Below, piece by piece: positions 1 to 8,386 of a stretch of DNA of 64,000 nucleotides; position 1 is the stretch's first letter; every line of letters starts with the position of its first letter. The position numbers and the translations under genes were made by a program. This DNA comes from an uncultured Pelagibacteraceae bacterium (GTDB lineage: Bacteria > Pseudomonadota > Alphaproteobacteria > Pelagibacterales > Pelagibacteraceae). The stretch spans positions 1 to 64,000 of the forward strand of contig CACARD010000004.1 in NCBI GenBank assembly GCA_902534735.1, read 5' to 3'. The notes under the pieces are model-generated. The model did no database searches. It had not been told where the DNA came from and saw nothing but the letters and a program-made list of their open reading frames with translations.

Positions 1-45
1 GCAATACAAAGCTGCGTCACCAAGATTTAATATATTTTTTATCAT
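1..45 (-). CDS. pxpB: 5-oxoprolinase subunit B (PxpB/KipI-like), N-terminal fragment cut by the window edge
   Basis: On the minus strand an ATG at 45 opens a frame with no stop before the window edge, giving 15 residues, MIKNILNLGDAALYC. An in-frame TAA lies three codons upstream, so this ATG is the likely start. The 'LGDAAL' stretch resembles the opening 'GDRALLVEFG' of PxpB/KipI proteins, and the next gene on the other strand is pxpA, the usual partner. PxpB and PxpC form the ATP-dependent 5-oxoprolinase with PxpA. The call rests on few residues plus context. The divergent arrangement leaves only 27 bases between the two genes. Confidence 0.5.
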   Translation of the reverse strand, partial: MIKNILNLGDAALYC

Positions 46-72
46 ACCATGTTATACTTATGATTTATTAGT

Positions 73-846
73 ATGGAAATTAATATCAATTGTGATTTAG
101 GTGAAAAATCAAAGCATCATTCAGATGAAAATGATCCAAAATTACTGGAAATTGTCAATTCAGCTAATGTTGCTTGTGGTTATCATGCTGGTGATGAAGA
201 TAGCATGAACCAAGTTGTAAAAATTTGTAAGAAAAACGGTGTTAGCATAGGTGCACATCCATCATTTAATGATCCAGAAAACTTTGGACGTAAAAGACTA
301 AATTTATCGTCATATGAAATAAATAAATTATTAATTGATCAGTATGAAAATTTACAAAATATAGCTGAAAAACATGGTGAAATCGTTACACATATTAAAC
401 CACATGGTGCATTAAATAATATGGCTTGCGAAGATATTGAGCTTGCAACAATCATTGCAAAATCAATCTGCAATTTTAATAAAGATTTAATTTATTTAGT
501 GCCTACAGGTTCAAAGATGGAAGAAGCTGCAAAGAAATTTGATATGAGGATAGCATGTGAGATTTTTGCAGACAGAAATTATGAAGATGATGGAAACTTA
601 GTATCTAGAAAAGAGCCTCATGCACTTATTACAGATCCAGATAAAGCAAAAAGTCACGTTTTAAGCATGGTTCAGAACCAAGCCATTAATTGTCACAGTG
701 GAAAGCAAATACCTTGTGAAATAGACTCTGTGTGCATACATGGCGATAACGAAAGTTCTCTAGCTACAGCTATATCTATAAAAAACAATTTAATAGATAA
801 TGGCTTAGAACTAAAAACACTAACTAACTTAAGGAAATTTAAATAA
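73..846 (+). CDS. pxpA: 5-oxoprolinase subunit A (LamB/YcsF family)
   Basis: The 257-residue product has the LamB/YcsF family hallmarks: 'NCDLGE' at residues 6-11, 'ANVACGYHAGD' at about 31-41, 'IGAHPSFND' at about 59-67 and 'IKPHGALNN' just past residue 100. Its length is normal for the family (about 250). PxpA is the cytoplasmic subunit of the three-part ATP-dependent 5-oxoprolinase, which opens 5-oxoproline to glutamate. It starts 27 bases from the divergent pxpB start, and its stop overlaps the ATG of the downstream TPR gene (TAATG), suggesting co-translation. No strong Shine-Dalgarno sequence is visible. Confidence 0.9.
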   Translation: MEININCDLGEKSKHHSDENDPKLLEIVNSANVACGYHAGDEDSMNQVVKICKKNGVSIGAHPSFNDPENFGRKRLNLSSYEINKLLIDQYENLQNIAEKHGEIVTHIKPHGALNNMACEDIELATIIAKSICNFNKDLIYLVPTGSKMEEAAKKFDMRIACEIFADRNYEDDGNLVSRKEPHALITDPDKAKSHVLSMVQNQAINCHSGKQIPCEIDSVCIHGDNESSLATAISIKNNLIDNGLELKTLTNLRKFK

Positions 847-1334
847 TGATAAAGAAAATATTTTTTTCAATATTCTTTTTAATTTTTTTAGCAGGAACAT
901 CTTTTGCTGCTGGATCTAGTAGTGATTCTGGATCAACAGAAAGCCATTATGATAAGGCAGTGAAATTGATTAAAGCTGCAAAAAAATTAGAAAAAAAAGG
1001 TAAAACAGAGAAAGCGATTAAAAGATACGAAAGAGCAATTAAATTTTTAGTAAAGTCAAATAAGATGAAGCCAAATAAAGCAGACACATTAAATTATCTT
1101 GGATTTGCAACTAGAAAAACTGGTGATTTTGAAAATGGTGAGAAATATTATCTTCAAGGTTTAGCTATTGAGCCAAATCACATAGGAATTAACGAATATC
1201 TTGGTGAATTATATGTTGCAACCAATAGGATGAATTTAGCAAAAGAAAGATTGAGTGTTCTAGAGGGATGTAATTGTGAAGAATACAATCAGCTAAAAGG
1301 TGTTATAGACGGATCTAAAAAATCAAAATACTAG
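846..1334 (+). CDS. Secreted TPR-repeat protein
   Basis: This 162-residue protein begins with a signal peptide (two Lys, a hydrophobic run, likely cleavage near residue 21 after 'GTSFA'). A Ser/Gly linker follows, then a Lys-rich helix (about 40-63) and two or three TPR units, for example 'LNYLGFATRKTGDFENGEKYYLQGLAIEPN'. It is probably periplasmic and probably binds protein, but no specific function can be read. The start overlaps the pxpA stop by one base. Its stop codon shares the palindrome CTAG with the stop of the convergent dctM gene. Confidence 0.75.
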   Translation: MIKKIFFSIFFLIFLAGTSFAAGSSSDSGSTESHYDKAVKLIKAAKKLEKKGKTEKAIKRYERAIKFLVKSNKMKPNKADTLNYLGFATRKTGDFENGEKYYLQGLAIEPNHIGINEYLGELYVATNRMNLAKERLSVLEGCNCEEYNQLKGVIDGSKKSKY

Positions 1335-2641
1335 TTTATATTTTTTATCATTTGCTCAGGCATCCAAAGAGCAATTTCTGGAAATATCACAACCAAGATA
1401 ACAGCAAAAATCATTAGCAAGAAGAGTGGAAACGCGCTTCTTGCTATATAACCCATATCTTTATTAGCCATACCCTGAAGAACAAAAAGATTAAAACCAA
1501 CCGGCGGCGTGATCTGAGCCATTTCGACAACAATAACTAGAAAAACACCAAACCAAATCATATCAAAACCTGCTTGTCTAATCATTGGTTCAATTATAGC
1601 CATTGTTAAAACTACAGCAGAGATACCATCAAGAAACATTCCAAGAATTATATAAAAGATCATTAAAACAAAAATTAAAACATATGGAGAAAGTTCCATT
1701 CCTTCAATCCATAGAGCAAGATTTCTTGGCAATCCTGTAAAACCCATTGCCAAAGATAAAAAAGTGGCTCCAGCTAATATAAAAGCTATCATGCAAGAAG
1801 TTTTAGTAGCACCCAAGAGAGACTCTTTAAATGTTCTTAAAGACAAACTCTTTTGAAAGTATGATAAAATTAATGCACCTACTACACCCAAAGAAGCTGC
1901 TTCAGTTGCGGTTGCTATACCAGTATAAATTGAGCCAATAACTGAAACTATTAATAATATTACAGGTATCAGTTTTCCTGATTTCCTTACCTTTTCCATG
2001 AGTGAGAAGTCTTGTTTAAAAGTAGGCATGGATTTTTTATTTATTAACGACCAAATCATTACATATGTCATAAAGATCAACGCAATCATTATTCCTGGTA
2101 CAATTCCTGCAATAAATAGTTTTGCTATCGACTCTTGGACAGTCACACCATAAATAATTAAAATAATTGAAGGTGGAATTAGAAGACCCAGCGTTCCTGA
2201 ACCAGCTAAACTTCCAAGCAGAATACTTTCTGGATATTTTCTTTTTCTTAGTTCTGGAATAGACATTTTTCCTACTGTGGCTACAGTTGCTGCAGAAGAT
2301 CCTGAAATAGCTGCAAATAAAGCACATCCAACTACATTAACATGCACTAAGCCACCGGGTAGTTTCTGCATCCATGGGGATAATCCTTCAAATAAATTTT
2401 CAGATAACTTCGTCCGAAATAAAATTTCACCCATCCAAACAAATAAAGGAAGTGCAGTTAAAGTCCATGAAGATGAAGCTCCCCAAATTGTTGTTGCCAT
2501 CGCATCACCAACTGGCCTTGTGGTGAACAGCATCATTCCTATTGACGAAACTCCAACCATACTTATAGCAACCCAAATTCCTGAGCCTAAAAATATCAAG
2601 AGAACACTTATGAAAAATATAGTAAGTAAAATTTCAGTCAT
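1331..2641 (-). CDS. dctM: TRAP transporter large permease subunit (DctM family)
   Basis: The 436-residue protein is hydrophobic throughout, with about 12 membrane segments. It carries the DctM signature region 'ISGSSAATVATVGKMSIPEL' near residue 113 and a late 'ITPPVGFNLFVLQG' loop typical of the large TRAP subunit. It is the ion-coupled channel of a tripartite periplasmic transporter, working with DctQ and the binding protein DctP encoded just upstream. It overlaps dctQ by 8 bases. The family takes organic acids, but the substrate cannot be assigned from sequence alone. Confidence 0.93.
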   Translation of the reverse strand: MTEILLTIFFISVLLIFLGSGIWVAISMVGVSSIGMMLFTTRPVGDAMATTIWGASSSWTLTALPLFVWMGEILFRTKLSENLFEGLSPWMQKLPGGLVHVNVVGCALFAAISGSSAATVATVGKMSIPELRKRKYPESILLGSLAGSGTLGLLIPPSIILIIYGVTVQESIAKLFIAGIVPGIMIALIFMTYVMIWSLINKKSMPTFKQDFSLMEKVRKSGKLIPVILLIVSVIGSIYTGIATATEAASLGVVGALILSYFQKSLSLRTFKESLLGATKTSCMIAFILAGATFLSLAMGFTGLPRNLALWIEGMELSPYVLIFVLMIFYIILGMFLDGISAVVLTMAIIEPMIRQAGFDMIWFGVFLVIVVEMAQITPPVGFNLFVLQGMANKDMGYIARSAFPLFLLMIFAVILVVIFPEIALWMPEQMIKNIN

Positions 2642-3125
2642 TTTTTTTTGTTTGTATTTTCAAAACTAATTGATGAAATACACATATGAAAAATATTAGT
2701 GATCCTAAAGCAACACTTGATTGTGGTATCCAAATTAAAATTTCGTCAGCTCCTTCACTTCTCTCTTGAAATTCATAAGATATTTTTAGCATTTTTAAAA
2801 AATAAAAAGCTAGATAACCAGAAAAAATAGTTGCAACTATCAAACTCCATAATTCCAAAAATCTCTTTTTAATCCCTGTAGCTTTTTCTAAAAATAAAGT
2901 AATTCTAATGTGACCACCTTCTACAAAAGTATAAGATAAAGCAAAAAAAGATGAGGCAGCCATACAATATCCAGAATATTCAGCTAGGCCTCTTATATAA
3001 AAACCAAATATTCTTGATGAAATTCCAATTAAAATAAAAACTGCAACCAAAATAAGAAAGAATGCAGCGATATAGCCTGAGTAACTATAAAGATTATTTA
3101 AAAATTTATTGACTTTAGTAAACAT
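2634..3125 (-). CDS. dctQ: TRAP transporter small permease subunit (DctQ family)
   Basis: This 163-residue protein has four predicted membrane helices (about 16-38, 45-66, 88-110, 130-150), the usual size and layout of DctQ subunits that connect DctM to the binding protein. It sits between dctP and dctM and overlaps dctM by 8 bases. The ATG lies two bases after a terminator-like hairpin (3128-3154), so there is no room for a free Shine-Dalgarno sequence. Its only purine-rich upstream sequence is inside that stem. Confidence 0.88.
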   Translation of the reverse strand: MFTKVNKFLNNLYSYSGYIAAFFLILVAVFILIGISSRIFGFYIRGLAEYSGYCMAASSFFALSYTFVEGGHIRITLFLEKATGIKKRFLELWSLIVATIFSGYLAFYFLKMLKISYEFQERSEGADEILIWIPQSSVALGSLIFFICVFHQLVLKIQTKKND

Positions 3126-3127
3126 AT

Positions 3128-3154
3128 AAAAAGGCCGTTTAATACGGCCTTTTT
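3128..3154 (-). terminator. Intergenic hairpin between dctP and dctQ
   Basis: A perfect 11-bp stem, AAAAAGGCCGT / ACGGCCTTTTT with a 5-base loop, lies between the dctP stop and the dctQ start. On the minus transcript it ends in a U run, as an intrinsic terminator does. Because permease genes follow, it probably acts as a partial terminator or 3'-end stabiliser that keeps binding-protein mRNA in excess. The U run stops two bases before the dctQ ATG. Confidence 0.8.
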
Positions 3155-3166
3155 AATTATAATGAT

Positions 3167-4138
3167 TTAATTATAAGCAGCAAGAACACTAGCACCTCTA
3201 TCGCCAGCTTTTTTCTTCCATTCTTCTGCCATTGTAGCACCAACTTTTTTGAAATGACTTTCTAGGGCTGAATTTACTGTGCCTACTTTCATTCCAGCAT
3301 CAGCTAAAGCTTTTTTATCAGCAACATTTCCTTTTTTGGAAAGTGCCCAACCTTTTTTCTCAGCAACTGCTGCCTCTTCCATAATCATTTTTTGTGTAGC
3401 TTTATCTAATTTATTCCAAGAACCTCTGTGAGCTACAATCATATTTTTTGGAAACCAAGCTGCAATATCATAAAAATACTTTACTCCATTTTCCCAAATT
3501 TTACTGTTCTTACCAGTAGTTGGTGAAGTAATCATACTTTCAACCGCACCAGTTGAGAATGCTTGGCTTATTTCAGCTGCTTCTATTTTTGTAGGAGCCA
3601 TACCTGTCAACTCGGCCATTCTAATAGTTGCAGAATTATATGCTCTAAATTTTAAACCTTTTAAATCAGCAACACTATTAATTTCCTTTTTACTATAAAG
3701 ACCTTGAGCAGGCCATGGTACAGCGTATAAAAATACAAGACCTTTTTGATCTAGACCTTTAATTATTGCAGGCTTAGATGCTTGATACAGTTTCATAGCA
3801 TCATCATAAGATGTCGCAAGAAATGGTTGTGAATCAATCTCTAATAACGGATCCTCTTTACCTAGGGCCGACATAAATCTCTCACCAATTTGAGCTTGTC
3901 CAGTTCTAACAGCCCTAAATATCTCTCCACCTTTAAATAGAGATCCACCTGGGTGTGTTACTATTGTTAATTTCCCCCCACTTTTTTCTGAAACATTTTT
4001 AGCAAATTCAGCTGCATTAGCAGAATGGAAGTTGCTTGCACCATATGCTAGTGCCATATCCCATTTTTCTGCGGCAAAAGCATTAGCAGTTAAAAGAACA
4101 GAAAATAAAACAGAGAGCAAAATTTTGAAAAGTTTCAT
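3167..4138 (-). CDS. dctP: TRAP transporter periplasmic substrate-binding protein (DctP family)
   Basis: The 323-residue protein has a clear signal peptide (cleavage near residue 22, 'ANAFAAEKW') and the DctP fold pattern: 'HPGGSLFKGGEIFRAVRTGQAQIGE' near residues 62-86, 'SVADLKGLKFRAYNS' at about 155-169 and 'MITSPTTG' near 207. It captures the solute in the periplasm for DctQM. The start is supported by a strong Shine-Dalgarno sequence, GGAGG, six bases before the ATG. It heads the operon and is followed by the dctP/dctQ hairpin, which fits higher expression than the permease genes. The ligand is not evident. Confidence 0.92.
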   Translation of the reverse strand: MKLFKILLSVLFSVLLTANAFAAEKWDMALAYGASNFHSANAAEFAKNVSEKSGGKLTIVTHPGGSLFKGGEIFRAVRTGQAQIGERFMSALGKEDPLLEIDSQPFLATSYDDAMKLYQASKPAIIKGLDQKGLVFLYAVPWPAQGLYSKKEINSVADLKGLKFRAYNSATIRMAELTGMAPTKIEAAEISQAFSTGAVESMITSPTTGKNSKIWENGVKYFYDIAAWFPKNMIVAHRGSWNKLDKATQKMIMEEAAVAEKKGWALSKKGNVADKKALADAGMKVGTVNSALESHFKKVGATMAEEWKKKAGDRGASVLAAYN

Positions 4139-4250
4139 AAATCCTCCATATTTCTAAAAAACATATCTCATTATGTATTAAAACTTAAATCAATAAAAAT
4201 TTTTGATGTTTTATTGAAAAATAATAAATAATTACTATTATAATAACATC

Positions 4251-4862
4251 TTGATCGAACAATCACTCATTTTACTGCAAATTATATTTATAGATATTAT
4301 TCTTGCGGCAGATAATGCAATAATAATAGGATTAATAGCAGCTAATTTTGTCCCAAAAAATAGAAAAAAAATAATATTCTGGGGAGTAGTTGGAGCGTTA
4401 GTTTTCAAAGTTATATTTGCAATATTTGCAACATATTTATTTAAGTTTTACTTCATTAAAATTCTTGGTGGATTACTTTTAATTTGGATTGTTAATGACT
4501 TAAGAAAAGATTTATTTGAAATTCAAAAAATTAAGTCTCCTAAAAAGAAATCTATGGAACCTTCATTTATCAAAAGTATTTACAAAGTATTATTTGCAGA
4601 TATTACGATTAGTTTTGATAACGTTATTGGCGTTGTGGGTGCAGCCAAAGGTAATTTTGGTTTTATGATTTTTGGCTTAGTATTATCAGTAGTTCTTACT
4701 GGAGCCTTAGCTACTTATTTAGCAAATTATATACAAAAACATCTATGGATAGCTTATATTGGTTTAGGCTTTATATTATTGGTTGCTATTCAATTAGTAA
4801 TAGGTGGATTAGTCGATTTAGAAATTTTAAATATTAACGAAAAGTATATAAAGTATTTCTAA
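4251..4862 (+). CDS. TerC-family integral membrane protein (YjbE-like)
   Basis: This 203-residue protein has six or seven membrane helices and the two TerC-family acidic motifs, 'AADNAIIIGL' at residues 19-28 and 'SFDNVIGVVGAA' at 121-132, which are thought to bind metal within the membrane. Relatives are linked to tellurium resistance phenotypes or manganese export. The start is TTG; it fits the family start just before the first 'DIILAADNA' helix, and no upstream ATG is available. It is divergent from dctP across 112 bases and converges on gloA with a 2-base gap. Confidence 0.85.
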   Translation: MIEQSLILLQIIFIDIILAADNAIIIGLIAANFVPKNRKKIIFWGVVGALVFKVIFAIFATYLFKFYFIKILGGLLLIWIVNDLRKDLFEIQKIKSPKKKSMEPSFIKSIYKVLFADITISFDNVIGVVGAAKGNFGFMIFGLVLSVVLTGALATYLANYIQKHLWIAYIGLGFILLVAIQLVIGGLVDLEILNINEKYIKYF

Positions 4863-4864
4863 TA

Positions 4865-5284
4865 TTACCAAGTTCCAGTATTTTCCATTGATGACCAGGG
4901 CTCTTTAGGAGGAAGATTTCCCTCCTGAAGTATTTCAATTGATATTTTATCTGGTGATTTCACAAATGCCATATGACCATCTCTAGGTGGTCTATTAATT
5001 GTATAACCCATATCCAGTAGTCTTTGACATATTTCGTATATATTTTTAACTCTATAAGCTAAGTGACCAAAATTTCTAGATCCCTCTCCTAAATTGTCAC
5101 CGTCCCAATTATAAGTTAGTTCAATTTCTGCATTATTGTCGTTTGGTGCAGCTAAAAAAATTAATGTATATCTGCCTTTTTCATTTTCCATTCTTTTTGT
5201 CTCTTTTAAACCCAGTCCATCACAAAAAAATTTTAATGACTCCTGAATATTAGAAATTCTGATCATTGTGTGTAAATATTTCAT
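4865..5284 (-). CDS. gloA: Lactoylglutathione lyase (glyoxalase I)
   Basis: The 139-residue VOC-family protein opens 'MKYLHTMIRI' like glyoxalase I and keeps all four metal ligands by alignment to E. coli GloA: His5, Glu55 (in 'IELTYNW'), His74 (in 'GHLAY') and Glu117 (in 'SIEIL'). It would turn the hemithioacetal of methylglyoxal and glutathione into S-lactoylglutathione. It lies 20 bases after guaA and may be the last gene of the leftward run. A C-terminal tail 'PPKEPWSSMENTGTW' extends past the usual end. Confidence 0.88.
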   Translation of the reverse strand: MKYLHTMIRISNIQESLKFFCDGLGLKETKRMENEKGRYTLIFLAAPNDNNAEIELTYNWDGDNLGEGSRNFGHLAYRVKNIYEICQRLLDMGYTINRPPRDGHMAFVKSPDKISIEILQEGNLPPKEPWSSMENTGTW

Positions 5285-5304
5285 AGTAAAATTATAATTT
5301 ATTT

Positions 5305-6876
5305 CTATTCTAGTTCAATAGTACTTGGTGGTTTAGAAGTCACATCATAAACTACTCTATTTATACCTCGAATATTATTAACTATTTTATTCGATACTAT
5401 TTGCATAAATGATTTATTAAATTGAAAATAATCCGCTGTCATTCCATCTTCAGATGTTATTGCTCTGAGTAAACATAAATATTCATATGTTCTATTGTCT
5501 CCCATTACACCAACTGTTTTAACAGGTAGTAATGCAGCATAAGCCTGCCATATCTTATGATATAGATTGTGTTCTCTTAATGCATTTACAAAATAATTAT
5601 CTGCTTCTTTTAAAATTTTTATTTTTTCTTTAGTAATTATGCCTGGCATTCTAATTGCTAAACCAGGACCAGGAAAAGGATGTCTAGAAATAATTTCTTT
5701 ACTTAAATTTAATTCTAGACCTAACATTCTAACTTCATCTTTAAATAAATACTTTAATGGCTCAACCAATTTTAATTTCATCCTTTTCGGCAGACCACCT
5801 ACATTATGATGAGACTTAATTTTTGACGTTTGACTTCCTGTTACAGATTTACTTTCAATTAAATCAGGGTATAGAGTTCCTTGAGCTAAAAATTTTACAT
5901 TTTTTATTTTTTTCGCATATTTTTCAAAAAGTTTGATGAATAAATTTCCAATAATTTTTCTTTTTTTTTCTGGATCTGTTACGTTTTTTAATTTGCTTAT
6001 AAATAATTGTTCAGCATTTACATAAATTAAATTCAATTTAAATTTTTTTCTAAAAGTATTTACTACTTGTTTTTCTTCGTTTTTTCTGAGCAGGCCAGTA
6101 TTAACGAATATACAAGTTAAATTTTTTCCAATCGCATTACTAATTAATTTTGCTACTACACTACTATCTACTCCACCAGATAATGCACAAATTACTTTAG
6201 AATTTCCAACTTTTTCTTTAATCTGTTGCATAAGTTTAGATTTTTGATTTTTTGATGTCCAATTTTTTTTAATTTTACAAATTTTAATTACAAAGTTTTT
6301 TAATATTACTTTGCCTTTAACTGTATGGGAAACTTCTGGATGAAACTGTATGCCATATATTTTTTTTTTTACATTTTCTATCATGCATAATTTCGAATTT
6401 GAGGATTTTGCTATAACTTTAAAACCTTTAGGTAATTTAATTACCTCATCTCCATGGCTCATCCATACATTTGTAGATTTTTTTGAAAAGAAATTTTCGG
6501 TTAAAGCGCTTTTTTTTAATTTTATAACTTTTGCTAACCCGAATTCTCTTGATTTTGCTCGTTTTACTTTACCTCCTAATTCTTTAGAGATTATCTGGTG
6601 GCCAAAACAAATACCTAAAATTGGAATATTTAAACTTAATATACTTCTATTGAATTTAACTTTTTTATTTTGATAAACATTTAAGGGACCACCTGATAAA
6701 ATGATGCCTTTCACATTTTTTTCTTTTTTGTAGTCTTTAAGTTTGTTGTGACTTATAATTTCACAAAAAATATTTAATTCTCTTACCTTTCTTGCAATTA
6801 ATTGTGTAAACTGAGACCCAAAATCGATTATTAAAATTTTATCTAGATTATTTTCAAGACGCATCTTTTTTTTCAA
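5305..6876 (-). CDS. guaA: GMP synthase (glutamine-hydrolysing)
   Basis: This 523-residue enzyme aminates XMP to GMP. The class I glutamine amidotransferase domain (about 1-205) has the nucleophile Cys90 in 'GICFGHQ' and the His-Glu pair in 'FHPEVSH'. The ATP-pyrophosphatase domain follows with the PP-loop '[10 protein letters not shown]' near residue 232, then the dimerisation domain ending '[10 protein letters not shown]', the conserved GuaA C-terminus. It overlaps the preceding TPR gene by 23 bases, so translation is probably coupled; a second ATG at 6864 is a possible alternative start. IMP dehydrogenase, the previous step, is two genes upstream. Confidence 0.97.
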   Translation of the reverse strand: MKKKMRLENNLDKILIIDFGSQFTQLIARKVRELNIFCEIISHNKLKDYKKEKNVKGIILSGGPLNVYQNKKVKFNRSILSLNIPILGICFGHQIISKELGGKVKRAKSREFGLAKVIKLKKSALTENFFSKKSTNVWMSHGDEVIKLPKGFKVIAKSSNSKLCMIENVKKKIYGIQFHPEVSHTVKGKVILKNFVIKICKIKKNWTSKNQKSKLMQQIKEKVGNSKVICALSGGVDSSVVAKLISNAIGKNLTCIFVNTGLLRKNEEKQVVNTFRKKFKLNLIYVNAEQLFISKLKNVTDPEKKRKIIGNLFIKLFEKYAKKIKNVKFLAQGTLYPDLIESKSVTGSQTSKIKSHHNVGGLPKRMKLKLVEPLKYLFKDEVRMLGLELNLSKEIISRHPFPGPGLAIRMPGIITKEKIKILKEADNYFVNALREHNLYHKIWQAYAALLPVKTVGVMGDNRTYEYLCLLRAITSEDGMTADYFQFNKSFMQIVSNKIVNNIRGINRVVYDVTSKPPSTIELE

Positions 6877-7288
6877 ACTCTTTTAGGCGTTTGTTAATAG
6901 ATGCGATTTTATCACAAAGGTTCGAACATATTTTCTTAAAATCTTCTCTAAGTTCCTCTGCTTTAGAAAAATTAGATCTTTCTAACTCAATGTCTATTAA
7001 TAGATACATTGCCTCTTCGTTGTTTGGCTCGAGTAGTAAGACTGTATTTATATTTTTTTCCAGTTCTGTTTTGTTTTCTTCATTTTTAAATATTTTTGCT
7101 AAATATAGATATGACTTTGAGTCTTTGGGATTGTATACAATATTTCTTTGAAATAAAAATTTTGAATCTTCATATTTTTCATTTTCATAAAGATTTTTTG
7201 CTTCATCAAAAAAATTAACTTTCTCCGCGTTAACATTAAAAATTAAAGTAAAAATTAAAATTATTGCTAAGGTAATTTTTTTTATCAT
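6854..7288 (-). CDS. Small TPR-repeat protein between guaB and guaA
   Basis: This 144-residue protein has an N-terminal signal peptide or anchor (about 1-21, '[16 protein letters not shown]') and two or three TPR-like units ('[39 protein letters not shown]'), ending in a Lys-rich helix. It is likely periplasmic. Its ATG overlaps the guaB stop by 4 bases and its end overlaps guaA by 23 bases, so all three would be translated together, although the purine enzymes are cytoplasmic. I do not recognise a specific family; its role is unknown. Confidence 0.7.
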   Translation of the reverse strand: MIKKITLAIILIFTLIFNVNAEKVNFFDEAKNLYENEKYEDSKFLFQRNIVYNPKDSKSYLYLAKIFKNEENKTELEKNINTVLLLEPNNEEAMYLLIDIELERSNFSKAEELREDFKKICSNLCDKIASINKRLKEFEKKDAS

Positions 7289-8349
7289 CTTTTTATTTCG
7301 TCTATGTTATGTACCATACTTTCATAAAAACCCGCTTTAGTAATTTTGACAAATTTTGGTTTTTTTCTAAGATCTTTAATTCTTTTTGCACCTAAGTAAC
7401 CCATTGATGATTTTAAACCCCCTACTAGTTGGTAGATGATTTTTTCAACTGTGCCTTTGTATTTGACAAAACCTTCAACACCTTCTGCTACATATTTTGA
7501 AGTATCTTTTTGTTTTGATTGAAAATATCTATCTGCTGAACCTTTATTCATTGCTCCAATAGATCCCATTCCCCTAAAACTTTTAAATAATTTACCACCT
7601 CTTTTGATAATTCTACCTGGAGCCTGATCTGTTCCTGCAAATAAAGATCCAATCATCACCGCATCAGCTCCTGCTGCAAGTGCTTTTGCAATATCCCCAG
7701 AAAATTTGATACCTCCATCAGCTATTAATGTTGTTTTACTTTTGCCCATACCTTTTTTTACATCTAAAATTGCACTTAACTGTGGAACTCCAATCCCGGC
7801 AACTAATCTTGTAGTGCATATAGATCCTGGTCCAATTCCAACTTTTATAATATCTACTCCTTGCTTAATCAGAAATTTAGCTGCTTCTGCTGTAGCAATA
7901 TTACCTGCACATAAAGCTGTTTTAGTTGGTTTAATTTTTTTAATTTTTTTTATTATTTCAGCTACTTTTTTTGTGTGGCCATGAGCTGTATCAACAACAA
8001 TTAAATCGATATTTTCTTTTAAAATCTTTTGAGCTCTTATGTGTTCGTTTAAACTTGCACCAACAGCTGCACCAACTAACATTTTTTTTGCTTTTACTTT
8101 CCTTATTTCTTTTATCTGATCATTTATTGATAAATTTCTATGTATAACACCTATTCCACCCTTTTTACCGATTGAAATAGCCATATTAGACTCTGTTACA
8201 GTATCCATTGCTGAAGTTAGAAGGGGTATAGAAATATTTAAGTGTTTTGATAATTTAACTTCTGTCTTTACTTCTGAAGGTAAAATTTCAGAATAATTTG
8301 GTGCTAAAGTTACATCATCGAAAGTGAGCGCTTCTTTGATAGGATCCAT
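7285..8349 (-). CDS. guaB: IMP dehydrogenase lacking the CBS (Bateman) module
   Basis: The 354-residue TIM-barrel protein has the IMPDH hallmarks: 'EALTFDDVTLAP' at 6-17, 'SAMDTVTE' at 46-53, the catalytic loop 'GPGSICTTR' with Cys178, 'ADGGIKFSGDIAKA', and the flap region 'FRGMGSIGAM'. It would oxidise IMP to XMP with NAD. Typical enzymes have about 490 residues. Here 'IKEIRKVKAKK' runs directly into 'MLVGAAVGAS' at about residue 90, where other IMPDHs carry a regulatory CBS pair of about 115 residues. The catalytic parts are intact. It is 38 bases downstream of rlmE and 4-base overlapped with the TPR gene. Confidence 0.93.
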   Translation of the reverse strand: MDPIKEALTFDDVTLAPNYSEILPSEVKTEVKLSKHLNISIPLLTSAMDTVTESNMAISIGKKGGIGVIHRNLSINDQIKEIRKVKAKKMLVGAAVGASLNEHIRAQKILKENIDLIVVDTAHGHTKKVAEIIKKIKKIKPTKTALCAGNIATAEAAKFLIKQGVDIIKVGIGPGSICTTRLVAGIGVPQLSAILDVKKGMGKSKTTLIADGGIKFSGDIAKALAAGADAVMIGSLFAGTDQAPGRIIKRGGKLFKSFRGMGSIGAMNKGSADRYFQSKQKDTSKYVAEGVEGFVKYKGTVEKIIYQLVGGLKSSMGYLGAKRIKDLRKKPKFVKITKAGFYESMVHNIDEIKR

Positions 8350-8386
8350 GTCCTTATATAAACGATTCTAAAAAAAATGAAAGTAT

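Noticed and set aside
2277-2669. 130-residue plus-strand frame opposite dctM
   Set aside because: It is the antisense shadow of the strongly conserved dctM frame; the translation resembles no protein family and has no ribosome site.
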